This document shows positions 6,542 through 6,735 of a DNA stretch of 6,735 nt, one piece after another. Both the position numbers and the translations under genes were made by a program. The stretch covers positions 1-6,735 of the forward strand of contig JAUNUE010000038.1 of NCBI GenBank assembly GCA_030538335.1, written 5' to 3'. The notes under the pieces were generated by a model. The model saw nothing but the letters and a program-made list of their open reading frames with translations. It did not search any database and had not been told where the DNA came from. The stretch is from Allobrachymonas sp. (GTDB taxonomy: Bacteria; Pseudomonadota; Gammaproteobacteria; Burkholderiales; Burkholderiaceae_C). Position 1 is the stretch's first letter; each line of letters starts with the position of its first letter.

Positions 6542-6735
6542 TTAACGCGGTTTTTTGAGTTGCTGCAGCGCCGCAAAAGGATGCGGTGTGGCGTTTTCTT
6601 CGCCGCTGGCATCGCTTGCCTGCACGGGCAGATCGGGCGCGGCGCATGTTTCATGCCGGGGCGCAAGCGGCAGGGCCATGAGCAATTCGTCTTCGACCAG
6701 CGCCAGCAGGTCAAACTGCTTGCCATACACCAGCA
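6542..6735 (-). CDS. yceD: YceD (DUF177) family protein, C-terminal part, cut by window edge
   Basis: The frame is open to the right edge and ends with TAA at 6544-6542, giving the last 63 residues or so of a protein whose start lies outside the window. The visible sequence, FDLLALVEDELLMALPL followed by APRHETC and the terminal HPFAALQQLKK, is the conserved C-terminal signature of YceD. For comparison, E. coli YceD from memory has DLLAMVEDEIILALP and NPFAVLASLKRK. YceD is a small protein associated with 23S rRNA accumulation and is normally encoded directly before rpmF (ribosomal protein L32) and plsX-fabH. Here the next gene is the NfeD-like gene, 72 bases away, and rpmF is absent from this stretch. 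The GTG at 6730-6728 is internal and not the start. Confidence 0.85.
   Translation of the reverse strand, partial: LVYGKQFDLLALVEDELLMALPLAPRHETCAAPDLPVQASDASGEENATPHPFAALQQLKKPR

Noticed and set aside
6436..6726. 96-codon - strand frame over the yceD end and the nfeD start
   Set aside because: Low-quality Trp/Cys/Arg-rich translation out of frame with both real genes and overlapping each.

Overview
The window looks like the chromosome of a GC-rich Gram-negative proteobacterium. The RND efflux genes, QmcA, NfeD and YceD sequences, together with the codon use (strong G/C at third positions), fit a betaproteobacterium, probably Burkholderiales and perhaps Comamonadaceae-like. That placement is from memory of these families, not from a search.

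Left part (1-4075, + strand): the 3' part of a gene for an RND periplasmic adaptor (membrane fusion protein), followed 12 bases later by a complete 1053-residue inner-membrane RND permease of the AcrB/MdtB/MdtC type. The pair forms a proton-driven efflux pump. No outer-membrane channel gene follows. A short convergent intergenic region (4076-4154) carries a strong hairpin that ends transcription coming from the right.

Right part (4155-6735, all - strand, so read right to left): the C-terminal end of yceD (DUF177), a short NfeD-like membrane protein, the SPFH/stomatin-like protein QmcA, a 91-codon orphan ORF, and an unrecognised 165-codon gene. nfeD and qmcA each have a strong Shine-Dalgarno sequence and form the usual NfeD/SPFH membrane-organising pair.

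The most notable object lies between qmcA and the 165-codon gene: a solitary integron gene cassette of 348 bp (4724-5071). It has a promoterless ORF in the same direction as qmcA and a well-formed attC recombination site at its 3' end that resembles the aadA-type attC. Neither attI, a second attC nor an integrase is visible. Joining the two cassette ends restores matching attC outer boxes (GTCTAAC and GTTAGAC), whereas the genomic base context at the 3' junction is the non-canonical GTTCTAC. This is the expected signature of a cassette captured at a secondary chromosomal site. The cassette begins 17 bases after the qmcA stop codon, so the host nfeD-qmcA transcript probably reads into it.

A second oddity is that yceD is followed by nfeD and not by rpmF, its usual neighbour.
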